Below, piece after piece: positions 13,701 to 26,405 of a stretch of 64,000 nucleotides of DNA. How positions within the stretch are numbered: position 1 is the first letter of the stretch; the number at the start of each line of letters is the position of its first letter. The DNA comes from Lytechinus variegatus (taxonomy: Eukaryota; Echinodermata; Echinoidea; Temnopleuroida; Toxopneustidae), in contig NC_054755.1 of NCBI RefSeq assembly GCF_018143015.1, positions 15,408,778-15,472,777 on the forward strand, written 5' to 3'. The notes beneath the pieces are model-generated. The model ran no database searches, was not told the DNA's origin, and saw only the letters and a list, made by a program, of their open reading frames with translations. The translations under genes were made by a program, and so were the position numbers.

Positions 13701-16700
13701 CCCAAATGAATATCGCTTTGAAGCATACATAAGAATGTGATTGTTCAGGCTTTCAATGGTGGAAGTGTGCCTGGGAGGACATAAATACCAAAAAACATGT
13801 AGGAAATATTTATTTAACAAGAGAGTCGATAAGCAAGTATATAATGCGCCTGCCTGTAACAAGCAAAATGGATTTATCGGTCAAGCAAGAAAAGTAGAAG
13901 GTGGCGACTTTACCTTTGACTGTCTTAACTTCAAAATCAATATAATTCCTTGGATCTATGCTAGCATCATACACACCAAATTTTATGAGCCTATAGCTTA
14001 AGTTAAACTAAAGTCATCGTGTTAACAGGGACATCAGAAGGGTAAGATATAAACATGTCAGTGTGAATTTGACCTTCAAATCAAAGATTTCCTGGGATCC
14101 ACACAAGTATCATACACACCAAAGTATATGAGCGTAGATTAAGTTGAACTGAAGTCATCGCGTTTACAAGGAAAAGTTAACGATCAGATAGATGGACGGA
14201 CACCGATCGTGATACCATTATACGTATAATGAAAAGCACATACAATCAAAATCCAAATGTAAGTATGGAGACCATCTTTGGTATATTTTCAGCACATGCA
14301 ATGAATAAGAATAGAATTATAAATCCATGCAGTTACATGTACTTGAATTGTCCGTTTTGTTCTTACAACAGTAACCTTTGATGTTAGGGGAAGTCCATTT
14401 CCATAATGCAAATAAATGAACCAAGAAAACAGTTCGCTATCCAAGAACAAAGTATGTCAATGTATATGATAATGCCTTTGATCTTCGATTTCATGATGAA
14501 AAGCATTTGCCAAAAGGGTGTTCCATCCCATGAGTGGTAAGATAAAATAAAAACAGTGTCCCTCTTATATGCATATAAGATTCAAGTTGGGGTATTCAGT
14601 CATGACCAGAATTAGTCATTTTCTTTTCAACACAAATTCTAATCAGATCATTGCTGTTCCCATTTGCACAAATGGAAAAGTTGAGCCTTGAAATAGAAAG
14701 TTATTGTGAATTGAAGATACTTTCTGGTAATGATTTCTGTAACCTTTGAACCCACAAGATCTAAAAATAAGCAGACCATTACTCCTATATATACATATAT
14801 ACTTCAACCAAGTTTGAAGTTGATCAGTCAAAGATAATTGAATTATTCTTAGAATTTAAATGTGACATAATGCCTCTGGCAATCGCCTTCAGCAACCAGA
14901 ACAGTTCGCAGACTTATCACGAATGAGGAAACGTACACTGTCACCAATTGCTCTTCTGAAGGCCACTTGATAAGCTGTCAGCATAGAAAAGTTGTTCTCA
15001 TTTTGAAAGCTTCTATATAAACAGTCACAAACCAGTCAACCAATCAAAAGTATTTCACTGAAATTGTCAGCATTGACTATTATTCATCATCGCTGACCAC
15101 TTTAATGAGAAAACAACAAATCCTACCATCAAGAGTATGAAAGTTCCAGAAATACTGTAAGCTATGGAAATTGTGGAAATTAAATAACTCACCTGAATGT
15201 CACATATCGCTCAATGTTTGACAAAAACCGCTTCTCATAGCATAACTCTACCAATGCACGATGTGGAGGAGATCCTGCTTGCAGCCATTCCTCCCTCTCA
15301 GGTAACTCCTCATGACTGCAGGTCACTGTGCCTTCACCCAAGCCAGAAACCCACTCATGCTTGTCAGTTACATGATGGGTCAGTCCTCTCCATTTTGCCT
15401 GAAGAAAGAAAACAAAATAAATTTAGACTTGAAAAGAAAAATTTCACTGACCTGCACCTTCTGAACTTCCACCTGAACTTCAACGGTGGGGGGGGGGGGT
15501 GTAATCTCTGATACTCCAATAATACATGGGCTATACACAATAGGCCAAGGGAGTATAAAAATGCTTTAGCCTAAACTGGAAACATAGTGAATGGGCTCAA
15601 GCCTAAATGGTTATTAGACCACAAGTGTAAATGAGAAGTAGACATATTGATTTTAAAGTAACTGGGATTAGATATGCGGGATAGGAGAGCAAATGCAATG
15701 TATAAAAAGCAGGTGTAGACCAATTAGCATTTTTCTAAATGAGGGGGGGAACAATACTTTCTTTTCACAAGTTGGAACATCAAACTTACAAGAAATGCTC
15801 GACTGCTCCTGCCACATGTCTCGGCGCACCACCAAAAGTGAAACACGACATGCCTCACCCAATACAATAGTGCACATGTTGAAACCTTGCCTGCTGCCTG
15901 CAAATGAAGAAAAATGTTGTAGAATTCCCTTAATAACAGGAACAAACACAATTGTTAGTGTTAACTTACACTCAAGTTTTCAATTCATCACAAAAACATC
16001 ATGTATGAAAAAGTCATTATAGAAAAAAAATAAAAAATTTATAAATCAATTGAAATTCCATGTTTGTTCTCTCTGCTTACCTTGGTTAGCTTCTTTCCAA
16101 GATTTTTCCCAGCATGCCATACATCCCCGGAATGACGAATGGTGGGCCTTTTCTCTCCTGTTTTTAGGATTAAAAAAAATTATTAGTTATATAATTTTGA
16201 ATGGAAATCAGTTGCCTAATCTTCATTTATCAAAGAACTAAATTAGTAGCCTAAGTTGTAGTAACAAGGCTGGACATATACGATGGACAAAAATGAAGGG
16301 GTACTGTACAAGGAAATCGTGTCCAACTATGTGCATCTTTATATGAAGGTCACAACATTATTGTAACTGCATATTCAACAAATATTACCATACATTGCAT
16401 CATGTTAGTGCTTTCTCAAAGTTGAAACATAAAGTTTTAATGTCTAGGGCCCCGTAACACAAAGGTTAGCGATTAATCATAAATAAAGTAGCCTATCAGA
16501 TTTTTGCTTAACAGACTGACCAGGAACCAATCAGACTATCCATTGCAAATCTATTTTGGGTCCCTAGATCAATCATATGTCTTTTAGTTAATTGCAAATT
16601 AGTGATTGATTGCCAATTTTCTCCTTGAAACAAGAATTTTAATCTGATTTGCTACAGCTAACATTGATCTATCAGTTGTAAAATTGGAACATAATATTTG

Positions 16701-19700
16701 CAATTGATCGCAAATATTTTCTTGCAACACCACCTTCGGCAATCAAATTAGCGATTAATCGCTAACCAAGTTTAACAATTAATCATGACAAGCTTTAGCT
16801 TTCAAATTCCTATTCCAGATTTTACTAAAATAGAAAAAAATATGAAGATGGTCTAACTTATGTAGTAAAAGTAAACTTACAAGTTCTATATGGACATTGT
16901 TTCAATGGATTTGAAATATGCAATGATGAAAAAAACTTAATTTATAACTCATTCATTATGAGACAGTCAAGAAAGCCAAAATGTGCCACTTAATTTGTAG
17001 GATCAAATTAAAAAAAGAGTGTGGTAAAATGGGTAGTCATTATGACGCTACAACAGAATTCTCTCACGTCTGTCCATACATACTCATATAGCGGGTAATT
17101 GAAGGATGAGCATCAGTCACCAGTTCATCAACCTGCACCCCTTCTTGTTCAAGTTTGTTAAGACCCCGCTTCAATCCCTCCAACTCCATAAGTGGGCTCT
17201 TCCCCCCAGTTTCTCTCTTTTCAACCACCTGCACGTCAACTACGTCTTTCGTGTCATGTGCCATGAGAATGTACGTCAGGTATCGCGCACAAAATCCTGG
17301 TGAATCATTGCGACCATCACCTACCCACAAAACACAATTTTGAAAGCATTACAAATGTGAAGTAAATTTTCATTATTTCTCATTTCATTTCATTTCATAC
17401 AGAGATGTATTCAGATACAGTTTACATGTACATGTTTACAAGAGGATTGAAAGAGACTGACTATTGAAGAATCTTGGGAAAAGTACACCTGTTAGTTGTT
17501 CTTTCTGCTTAGGTTCAAAATCTTTCAAAATTTTCAGTACTGACCTATCAATCGAAAGCTGATAATATGCAAAAGAAGAGCATTCCATTACATTTCAAGA
17601 GGGGGAAAAAATGTGGCCGACTGACTGACCAAAGTAAACTGCAACCTTATGCAAGATGTTTGGTTGGGTTTTATCATATTGACACCTGCTATAGATTAAG
17701 CCCGAGTATGACCTGATGTACATGGAGATGACGATCCTGATTTGGTCAAATTTGTACTGTTCAAACATATTAGACATGACTGTCAGAATATAATGCACAC
17801 CTAAATGGCAATAATTATTTTTAAAATTCTATGCTATTCTATTTCTAAATATTTGTTATTTGTCTGTCCCTACAAGAAAAAAAAACCTTGTTCAGAACTT
17901 CAAACAATAGAAACACAACTACAGATTTTCTGAAAATATGAAACAAAACGAATCAAGTAAAATAAAAAAGTCACCTTTCATAAATGACACAATTGAAATA
18001 ATTATTTATTACTTACCACAAAGAACTATCCTTCCCTCCTTGTGTTTGGACAACACAGTTGCCTGCACTTCCTCCCATTTCTTCTCGATGGTCGGGGCAA
18101 TGTACTTACGCTGGTGTGCATAGAAAGTTGAACTAGATATCATGTTCAGGGACATGAATCTGGCTAACAGGCTCACCTTATTGAAATTATTGCCTGTCAT
18201 GACAATAGCCGAGGCCAGCTTCATGTCTCCCACATGAGACCTTTGTAGGGTTTCCTGCCCACACCAGCTTGTAACATGGCCATTCGAGCAAACCTGTCAT
18301 AAATGAAAGATGAAGTAAATTAAATGTTTAACACAGAAAATCGAGTAGATTTGACAAAAATAATTAATACAGCTTGAATGACACATACTTACCCATTTCA
18401 CATGCACAGATGTGCCAGATGGTGTCAATTCGACATCTAAGTCCTCTCTGCATTTGCACGATGACCTTACTTCTTTACATAGGCTTTTGAGTCTGCTCAA
18501 GGAGACAATACAGAAGTTTGTTTCTGCAGCCTGTGTTGGTGCGACTTTGGCATGGAGGCCACTCCTTGTGAATGCCTCGCATGGTTCGTCGAGCTGTTGG
18601 GGAGGTAGCTCCCCAATGACCTCCTCCTCCGCTCCAATAACATCAATGTCTTTAGGGAGAGGTCTGAAAGAAATACAATATGTTGCAATCTGATTAATTT
18701 CTTTTAACCCTATCTACATGTAGGTGGGTGGGGAGTTTCCTTGGAGCCCCCCCCCCCTCAACAGTTCGCACACTATTCTTGCCGCGCAAAATTTTTGGAC
18801 CGTGCCGCTCACTAGCTTTCTTAATTCAAGTCTTACACAAGTTTTCATACAAACTTTGCAACATCTGGGTATGCAATTCCAATATTACACAACGTTTTGT
18901 AAGTGCAGACCAAAAATTGCTCAAAAACATGATTTTGTGTACAAAGTCAATGCAAATTGTGTTTTCAACCAAGAAGCATGTATGATTATTTTCAGATTTG
19001 CTGATCTAAATAGTTTAGTTTCAGGTCAATTATGGTTTCAAAAGAGTCAACAACAAATTTCAAAAGAATTGAATAATGAAAAACAAAGAAATGCAAAAGA
19101 AATTACACAAATAAATATTATACATAAAAAGTTGATCTGACATCACAATATTTTCGGCATACACTTGCTAAGAACACCATGAAGTGTTTCTTCACCATAA
19201 TTCGATTGGAACATTTGGAGCTTCATTTATTGATTCAGAGGAAAAAGTATGATTATGCAAACTAATTATGCATTATCACTAGCAATTTGCATTAATAAAT
19301 CACTCTACAATTTGGTAGACAATGTCAAGACAATTAGCATCATCACTAGCAATTAGCATTAATAAGTTACTCTACAATTTGATAGATACTGTGCAAGACA
19401 ACCTGCATGCCAATTTTCGGCACGGTCAAAGGCCAAAATTTCAAGGGGAGGGGGCCTAGGAAGCAACCCCCCCCCCCCCCCCGCCCCAGCCATATGAACT
19501 CCACATGCGACATCTGAAGATACCATATCTGACATGAATGTATACATACCAGTACATGTACATCATGTAGAATTACAGTTTATTAAACACACCTTATGTT
19601 TCAACCAACTGAAATATTTTTGAGCAAATTGATACTGGTACTTGATTAGATGCAACCATGTCAGCTAAGGGCAGGTCATTTACATGTATTTTTAATCTTT

Positions 19701-22700
19701 TTAGAACAAGGACACTTCTCTAGAGTGAACATTTTCAAATTATTTTTCACACTATTCATGAAATAGTTTTCCATGTTGATCTGCCATTAGAAAAGCAAAA
19801 TTCTTGTAGCAAACTACCTTGTACAGAAAATAGCAAACTAAACTCGACTTACCCTTCATGAAAGGTTATTTCAGGTTGAAATTCGCTTTCAGGTTCAAAG
19901 TCACTGTCACCTTCATACGCAGTCTCATATTCATCCTCCTCCTCCTCCTCATCGAACCACTCTGATGTGGCCACATGTGAATAACTGATGTTGACACTGT
20001 TGTGAAAATTTAATTTAATTAACAGACCAGGTAGCAGGAAAATATCACTTGTAGTAAATACTGTCAATGGATTTGCTTAGGTTATTAGAGGCAGAATATT
20101 GCATGATTAACAAGGTACATGTATTTCCCCGTTATATATGTTTCAGGAGACATTTCATTCTATAGAGACATAATGACAATCAAATTGCAAAAAAAAAATT
20201 AAAATAAAAAATGTACACTGATTGCACCACGACACAGCCATATATTGCCATCATGAAGAACTGCATGAAAATTTAAAAACAATGCTCTTCTTTCCTTCTT
20301 GGATATAAGTAACCGAACATATGAATCAACGATGGTAAAACTTACTCAAATCCCTGATTGACCAGTGTTTGCTCTTCAAGCTCTACTGTTGCACATTCCT
20401 CCTGCAGCGAATGAATCCCAGACACAGTTGGACTGGATCTGAATAAGTCAAAAAATATTCATGCGCGCATGATGAAAGGTTACAAGGTTTCACGTTTATT
20501 TTCCAAACAACTATTTATGTTTTAAGATACAAAATATATTCATGTCCTTGTACTGACCTACACAACACTTGAGCATGTGTCCCAACATCAGATCAGGTCA
20601 TGACAATCCTATCTATCATAAATACACACACATGACCCAAACCAGTGTGAAGCAAAACATTTATGTAGCGGACAGAAACAGGAAGGACAGACGTTCAGGG
20701 AATATGATGCCTTCTATCCAGTAACACTACAGGTACTGCGGAAAGGGCACAAAAATGAATGCTTACCCATTTTCAGAGGGAGGACTGACAGCTGTGGAAC
20801 TGTGTGAAAAGAAAAATATAAATCTTTAAAAGTATGACAGAGATTTTACAGACTAATCCTCAACTTCATTATACTACATGTATGTTCTTCATACAAAGAA
20901 GAAATATTCCATCTGCTGATACATGTACATGTATGTGGTGTACTATTTCTGTATAGCAGATCACCCCCCCCCCCCCCCCGGAAAAAAATTGAATTAATGA
21001 AAATCAGCTGACTTCTCGACGATACAATCAATGTCAAAATTGATGCTTTCACCAATGCCACACCCAGACTTTGTGCTTCCTAAAAATATTGAAAAGTACT
21101 CTAAACAATGGACGATAATGAACTATTAAAGAATATTAAACAATAAGATAAGCATTCGACTATCTCACACATACAACTTTTATATACCTGTGACCTTTAA
21201 TCCAAGAAATTACTTACCGGTAACCATTTTTCAAGAGACATCAGTAAAGTAACAAGTAACTTTTAAGTCTTAATTCATATATGACCGATTATTCAAGTTT
21301 GGAAATTATGTCACTTGTTAGATATTTAGTTCTGAAGTCGGGTGACAGAATACATGTATTTTATTTAATTAAGTTCATTTTTCGGGGCTCGTCAGACACT
21401 GTAGGGTTATGTCTACATTTAACATTTAGCATGAAGGTTTGCATGTATACTCTTTTACGAAAATTTGCATGTATACTCTTTTACGAAAATTTTTGAAAAA
21501 CCCTACACAGCAACGGGAAACTAATTACAAAAGTTACAGGAATTTTGTGAAAGAGCAAATTCGAAAACGTAAACGTGAATATTTTAACTCCAAATTTAAC
21601 AATGTACGTGGAAAGATAAAAGACACTTGGAATGTTATCAACGAATTCCTTAATAAACCAAAGCCGCGTACACAATGTGAACAGATGGTGAGCAATGGTC
21701 GTGAAGTAGAGAATAAGCAATCCATTGTAGACATGAATATTTCAGCTCTGTTGGATGTAATTTTATCAATAATGCCCCTAGTAGTAACAAAAACTTTTGT
21801 GATTTTTTTAGGTAACAAAAACAGCCATACAATGTTCTTTAAACCAATAACAGGAAAAGAGATTTTAGATATTGTGTCCACTTTTAAAGAAAATAAAAGC
21901 CCAGGTCAAGATGCTATTACTGTTAAAGTTTTTAAACGATCAATTAATTAATCTAGTAATATCTTTAATAGGTCTTTGGAAGAGGGCGTATTCCCAAATT
22001 GTGTATTTGGCCAAAATTCATAAATGTATCATTATTCCTGCTTTTACTATTAAATTAAACTTAATTAATTTTGCCTTATGATCAGAATTAAGTCTGGAAC
22101 GATTTCCATCGAAAAAACAAGGAAATACATAACAAATACAAAAAACACAATAAATACATAAGAAATAGATCTTGGTACCAGAATTTTTTTCATTCAAAAT
22201 TGTTAGGAATGCTATAAAGAATATTTTCACCCAAAAATAGCATTCTACGAGCTTTATTTACAGAATCAGAACAAAAAGCATGATTTCATGAAAAATTAGC
22301 ATAATTCATTTAATAAAAAACCTATGAATTCAGTGAAATCAAAATGCATACATTACGTCATTCTCTACCATCATGCAAATTTTCGTGGTGATAGCAAAAT
22401 CCGAGGCTGATATCTTATGGGGGGGGGGCCATTATGGCCCCCTCCCCGGAATGACAAGAATCAAAATACCCCTGGTCTCATTAATGAAAATCTTGTTCTC
22501 TGTGAAATTATCTAATAACAAACCGCTCCAAGAATCACTGATATTCATTCTGCAGATAGTATATATATGAACTGATTCAAAAAGGTATTTGGGAATAGTG
22601 ATCCTGCTTGTACTTCAATAATGCCTACTTCTAAATAATTCTCAAATACAAAAATGTACCTGTGTAGATGAATGTCTTTCATTCGGTAAAGTGGTGTGGA

Positions 22701-25525
22701 TGCTGTAACCGGCAACCTATTGAAATAACAAGTAAAAAGGTAAAAAGGTTGAATATAGAACATAATGAAGACAAAATCTTTATTATCTACGGTATTATCC
22801 AATATCCATAAATTCAATCATAATTGTTGTATACCTTTATAAGTCATGCCCACTTATACAAAACTTACACAAAAAGTGACAATTTTATTTTCACAAAAAG
22901 ATGAATGCACATCACACATTGTTTCTAATTGCACCCATGCACACTTCATTGTCAGGTGTGATAAATCACTGAGATGAAATTAAAGTAAAACAAAATTATC
23001 AATTTTATGTGTTCCATCAACTTCCATGCCTATTATTGACTCTCGTGTATGTGCACTAGCCTGTTTTTATGAGTGGTGCTTCATTTGATAACGTGATTAC
23101 CTAAACTTGACAAATGTATCACATGCAATTGTTCTCAAATATTTGCAAATGTTGATACTGTAACAAATATTGTGATGAATACTCACATCTCCATATCTCT
23201 AGTTCCATGGGCAGATTCAGCAGATTTAACTGGCGTTTGCGTGAGAAACCTGAAAAAAAATTCTATATTTAATTTTTGAAAACATGAACCATACATGTAA
23301 AGCTTGATAACAAAAGAGGCTATATCCACTTTCAACCCAAACTGATTATTGTTTATAAATGCATCCATAGGTATTGGCACACTGGCAGATTGGGGGGGGG
23401 GGCATTTCCAGCCTCTGCCCCCTCCCACTGAGAGTCATACATGTAGTCAATGTTACATATTGTCGTTTATACCCATATTCAGAACCCCTCTCCCATCCCC
23501 CCCCCTTTAATATTCAGTCACTGCCAATCTAGAGTAAACGAAACCTGTGAATTTTGCAAGAGATTGTTCACTGCTCTTGCACCAATCAAAGGATTTTTAC
23601 CTTGAAACACCAATGTGATATACAACTGAATAGGCAATTAGATAATCATCTACCGGTAATTCTATTCCCATTCCTTCCCAATGGTTTTTGTATGAGAAGC
23701 TCACATGCCTCAGCAATAGTGCTGAATTTTACTATTGCAAGCCCAAGCCCAGGAAAAAAAACATTTTCTTACTCTCACATGTCTCATCTGTTCTTTAATT
23801 TCTACTTATCTGTATGTTATTCAATTTCAAATTGTATTTTTTACTTACATTGTACAATTTGGGTAAGGTTTTTGTGGCCAAATAATAAAAGGACAAGTCC
23901 ACCCCAACAAAAACTTGATTTGAATGAAAATAGAAAAATTCAACAAGCATAACACTGATAATGTTATCAAAATGGAATGTACAATAAGAAAGTTATGGCA
24001 TTTTAAAGTTCCACTTCATTTCACAAAACAATTGTATGCACTTCTTGGTCAGTATGCAAATGAGGAACTGATGACATCACTCACTCACTATTTATTTTGT
24101 ATTTTATTAGTTGAAATAAGAAATATTTTTATTTTCTCCTCATTGTCATGTGAAATGAAGTTTCATTCCACCCTGAACACATGGAATTCATTTTTTAAAC
24201 ATTTTCTTCTTCAAGGCAAGGAGGCCCTAATCGTTAAATTCGTAAAAATTGAAATATTGTATAATTCAAACAATAAAAAACAAAAGTAGTGAGTGACATC
24301 ATCGACTCTCTCATGTGGATGTAACTGGCTCGTTCTTGAAACTAATTTGTTAAAAATAAGTGAAAATTTGAAATGTCATAACTTTCTTATTTTACATCCA
24401 ATTATGAGGAAATTTTCAGCAGTGGCAGTGCTTGTGTGATTTTTCTCTATAGATTCAAATCAACATTTTTCTGAGGTGGACTTGACCTTTACCAACAAGA
24501 ACAAATAATAAAAGGGTAATTCCAAAAATATAATCAACCTTTTTGTATGTCCATCCACTTGTGAATGGAAGTGCCCCCCCCCCCCCCGCCCCGGGCTAAG
24601 GCTACGTCTCTTCTGCTCTTTTCCCCAATAGTATCTATCGATATCAAGGTATTTTACTTTAATTTGGAAGCCTTTCGTGAAACAGGTTTAGTAAGAATGG
24701 AAGTAGAACTAATTCGGCCAAATCGTGGTTTAGGAAACCACTCATAGATTTGTGTACGCGCATTTGTGTACAAAGTGAATGGAGGTGGAAATAGGGAACC
24801 GTGCGTGCGACTGAATAAAGCGCTGCTGTGATGAAGGAACGGTGGTTACCTATATCACGATAATGCCACTAATTCCATGGTTGGTGGATAAAGATATAAC
24901 TAACTTGTCCAGGTGTTAAGAAACGGGCCCCAAAGAGCTCCCTAGCCTGGCATGCTAGGCCTAGCCAGGCCCTAGGTTAGGATTCATCTTGCACAGTAAA
25001 TGTTGATATGAACTGAAGTTAGCAACCAAATCATGCGAATATAGTTTCGCATGCGGCATACTGCCAATTTGTTCGCCAAATGTTCGCATGATTTGGTTGC
25101 TAACTTCAGTTCATATCAACATTACTTTTCTGTGCATGCACGGCCTAACCCAGAGCTCGCGAGCGGGAGCTACCTGGGACTGGTTAGGTGAATTCAAGCT
25201 ATCCGCGAACAAGTATTGGTGATGAGGTGTGCTGGTAATCGGTAGTTGTGAAACTGCATTAGCGCCGAAAATTCGATAAATATGTGAACAAAAGGTCTCA
25301 TTAAATTTTTTTTTTCATGAACGTTACTCACATTGCCAACAATGATTCCGCCAGCTCATCGCTAGTGTCGAAGCCTCCCCTTTCCTTGGCTTCATTCCAC
25401 TGAAGGAATGTTTTCTCCATCAAAACTACATGCTTCCTCTTTGATCTTTGTTCTCTTTCTCTTTCTTCGTACCGAGCTCTCGCCCTTCTCTGCGCTTCCT
25501 TACTCCTTCCCCTCGATTCTTCCAT
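10740..25525 (-). CDS. DDE-transposase-like protein, complete, 15 exons, 726 aa
   Basis: Exons on the minus strand, 5' to 3': 25332-25525, 23187-23249, 22660-22716, 20767-20799, 20346-20438, 19853-19996, 18393-18663, 18017-18293, 17084-17320, 16081-16157, 15790-15897, 15193-15398, 13702-13770, 13246-13341, 10740-10995. All introns are GT-AG and all phases agree, giving 2181 coding bases. A stop codon sits directly upstream of the start ATG. Residues 1-64 are basic with a short helical motif (HVVLMEKTFLQWNEAKERGG); about 65-285 are acidic and probably disordered. Then come a Cys/His zinc-type segment (CKC near 250; VCSNGHVTSWC at 286) and a DDE core: D379 in CGDGRNDSPG, D447 in VTDAH, D468-V-W-H471 matching the [C/D](2)H signature of MuDR, hAT and Kolobok-type transposases, CxxxC/HxxxxH (CAETC, HHVTDKH), and E593 in HTSTIESLNNHI. 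The fold recalls Kolobok or ISL3-like enzymes; the superfamily was not assigned by a search. An intact triad plus 14 introns suggests a domesticated gene. Confidence 0.85.
11160..11950. mobile_element. Foldback repeat in the last intron of the transposase-like gene
   Basis: AAATTTCATCAAAATCGGAT near 11190 is matched by its inverse ATCCGATTTTGATGAAATTT near 11860. The inner TTTAGCAATATTTTGTGAAA near 11515 pairs with its inverse near 11820, and ATTCATTAGGTGGGCTGATG near 11550 with its inverse near 11780. Non-coding; related in style, not sequence, to family A. Confidence 0.65.
12125..12650. repeat. Dispersed repeat, family D, copy 1
   Basis: Shares long stretches with 18745-19490, for example ACCAAAAATTG followed by CAAAAA and TGCAAATTG, and with about 22160-22440. 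Copies start and end beside C- or G-rich homopolymer runs. No TIRs or coding seen; family unknown. Confidence 0.5.
13880..14240. repeat. Diverged direct repeat in an intron of the transposase-like gene
   Basis: Two diverged tandem copies of about 125-150 bp share CATACACACCAAA, TATGAGC and GAAGTCATCG. The stretch ends GGACGGACACCGATCGTGAT followed by the self-complementary TTATACGTATAA. Non-coding; could be the end of an unidentified transposon. Confidence 0.4.
16447..16775. mobile_element. Nested MITEs in an intron of the transposase-like gene
   Basis: The outer element begins GGGCCCCGTAACACAAAGG and resembles 26567-26723. Inside it, about 16540-16735 matches the separate element at 61239-61454 (shared ATCAATCATATGTCTT and TTTCTTGCAACACC). 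This appears to be one MITE inserted in another. Boundaries approximate. Confidence 0.55.
18745..19490. repeat. Dispersed repeat, family D, copy 2
   Basis: Starts beside a C-rich tract (about 18750) and ends beside a C16-type tract near 19470. It shares GCGCAAAATTTTTGGACC-like and TTACACAACGTTTTGTAAGT-like stretches with 12125-12650. Within it, AATTAGCATTAATAA-type sequence is repeated near 19290 and 19350. The open frames crossing it are chance. Confidence 0.5.
21475..22025 (+). mobile_element. LINE ORF2 fragment (endonuclease-RT linker), broken
   Basis: Translation gives the linker and start of the reverse transcriptase of a non-LTR retrotransposon: YFNSKFNNVRGKIKDTWNVI, then FKPITGKEILDIV and KENKSPGQDAI, which match the conserved region before RT motif 1. 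The frame breaks near 21945; the following NRSLEEGVFPN motif is in another frame. No catalytic YADD part is present. An old fragment within an intron of the transposase-like gene. Confidence 0.75.
22165..22450. repeat. Dispersed repeat, family D, partial copy 3
   Basis: GAATGCTATAAAGAATATTTTCACC and the following TAGCATTCTA resemble 12430-12475. Ends at a G9 and CCCCCTCCCC pair near 22420-22447. Non-coding. Confidence 0.4.
23888..24492. mobile_element. Foldback MITE, family A, copy 3
   Basis: Begins AAAGGACAAGTCCACCCCAA and ends with the inverse (GAGGTGGACTTGACCTTT). Inverted halves meet near 24190. Lies in intron 1 of the transposase-like gene. Confidence 0.75.
24999..25133. repeat. 135-bp palindrome with long near-perfect arms in intron 1 of the transposase-like gene
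   Basis: The left arm from 24999 (AATGTTGATATGAACTGAAG...) has its reverse complement on the right ending at 25133, with arms of about 41 bp and no mismatch seen. Outer flanks also pair loosely (GCACAGTAAA against the inverse of TTTTCTGTGC). It is probably a young MITE; transcribed, it would form a strong hairpin. Confidence 0.8.
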
Positions 25526-25544
25526 TTAAATTTATCCTTATTGT

Positions 25545-25800
25545 CGGCCGTTATTAGATCCTTTCGCGTGCGATGATAATGTCCCGTTGTGACTGTGAAC
25601 CGGTAGCTCGTGTTCGAAGCACAAACAAGTCGCTAGCCGGCTGGCTTCGGCGCTTTGAGCTTGCACGCACCGTTCGATGTTTGCTTTCTACTAGTACTAT
25701 ACTCAGCTACACACATACGGGTATTTCTTGATACTGCGCATGCGCGATGACGTATTCATCAATATGCATAACGTCGTAATGAATATGCATTATTCGAACA
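25545..25800 (-). promoter_or_regulatory. GC-richer promoter region upstream of the transposase-like gene
   Basis: DNA just upstream of the start codon at 25525 is CpG-rich compared with its surroundings. It holds a perfect NRF1-type palindrome TGCGCATGCGC at 25735-25745, a TGACGT CRE-like core at 25748-25753, and two ATATGCAT octamer-like motifs downstream. This is typical of a TATA-less promoter; activity is inferred. Confidence 0.5.
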
Positions 25801-26405
25801 GTGTTCTAATATCAATTTATTTTTTAACTCGAGAGGGCGTCAACAAATTGGTCTCGATTAACCGATACGGCCATGATATATGTTTCACCCCTCAATATCA
25901 TGAAAATAGAAAAGTTGTGCAAGTTTCATTTCCGTGATAAAATAGAGCAATGATATAGGTATTTAATTAATGTTATAATTTGAAAATTGATTCATTGCCC
26001 TTTTCTGAGAACAACCAATCATACACTATACCGTTAAGTTTATAGAAAATGTGGTTTCAGTAGATGTAAACACTTTTTTTTTATATGGACATTAAGCTCA
26101 AAAGTAATCAATGTTTTCACAACTGGTAATGTTCTATAAAAGAATGAATTAAGCTTCCAATTAAATTCAAAAGTCTGATTGTTTCAAATGCTTTACTGAA
26201 GTATTGTTTCCATTTGATCATTATTAAGTTTTCCTTTTTCACTGCTCTATTAATAATTTTGAATCAACTATTTTACATTCAATCCCAGTAATTCATCACA
26301 GTTTGGTTTTCCTACCAAGGCATTTTAGATATATCTATGTTGTACCATCCATGTATCTCCATAAACTGTAATCATTTGCTAACTTGCTAAGCTATAATTA
26401 CTTAC

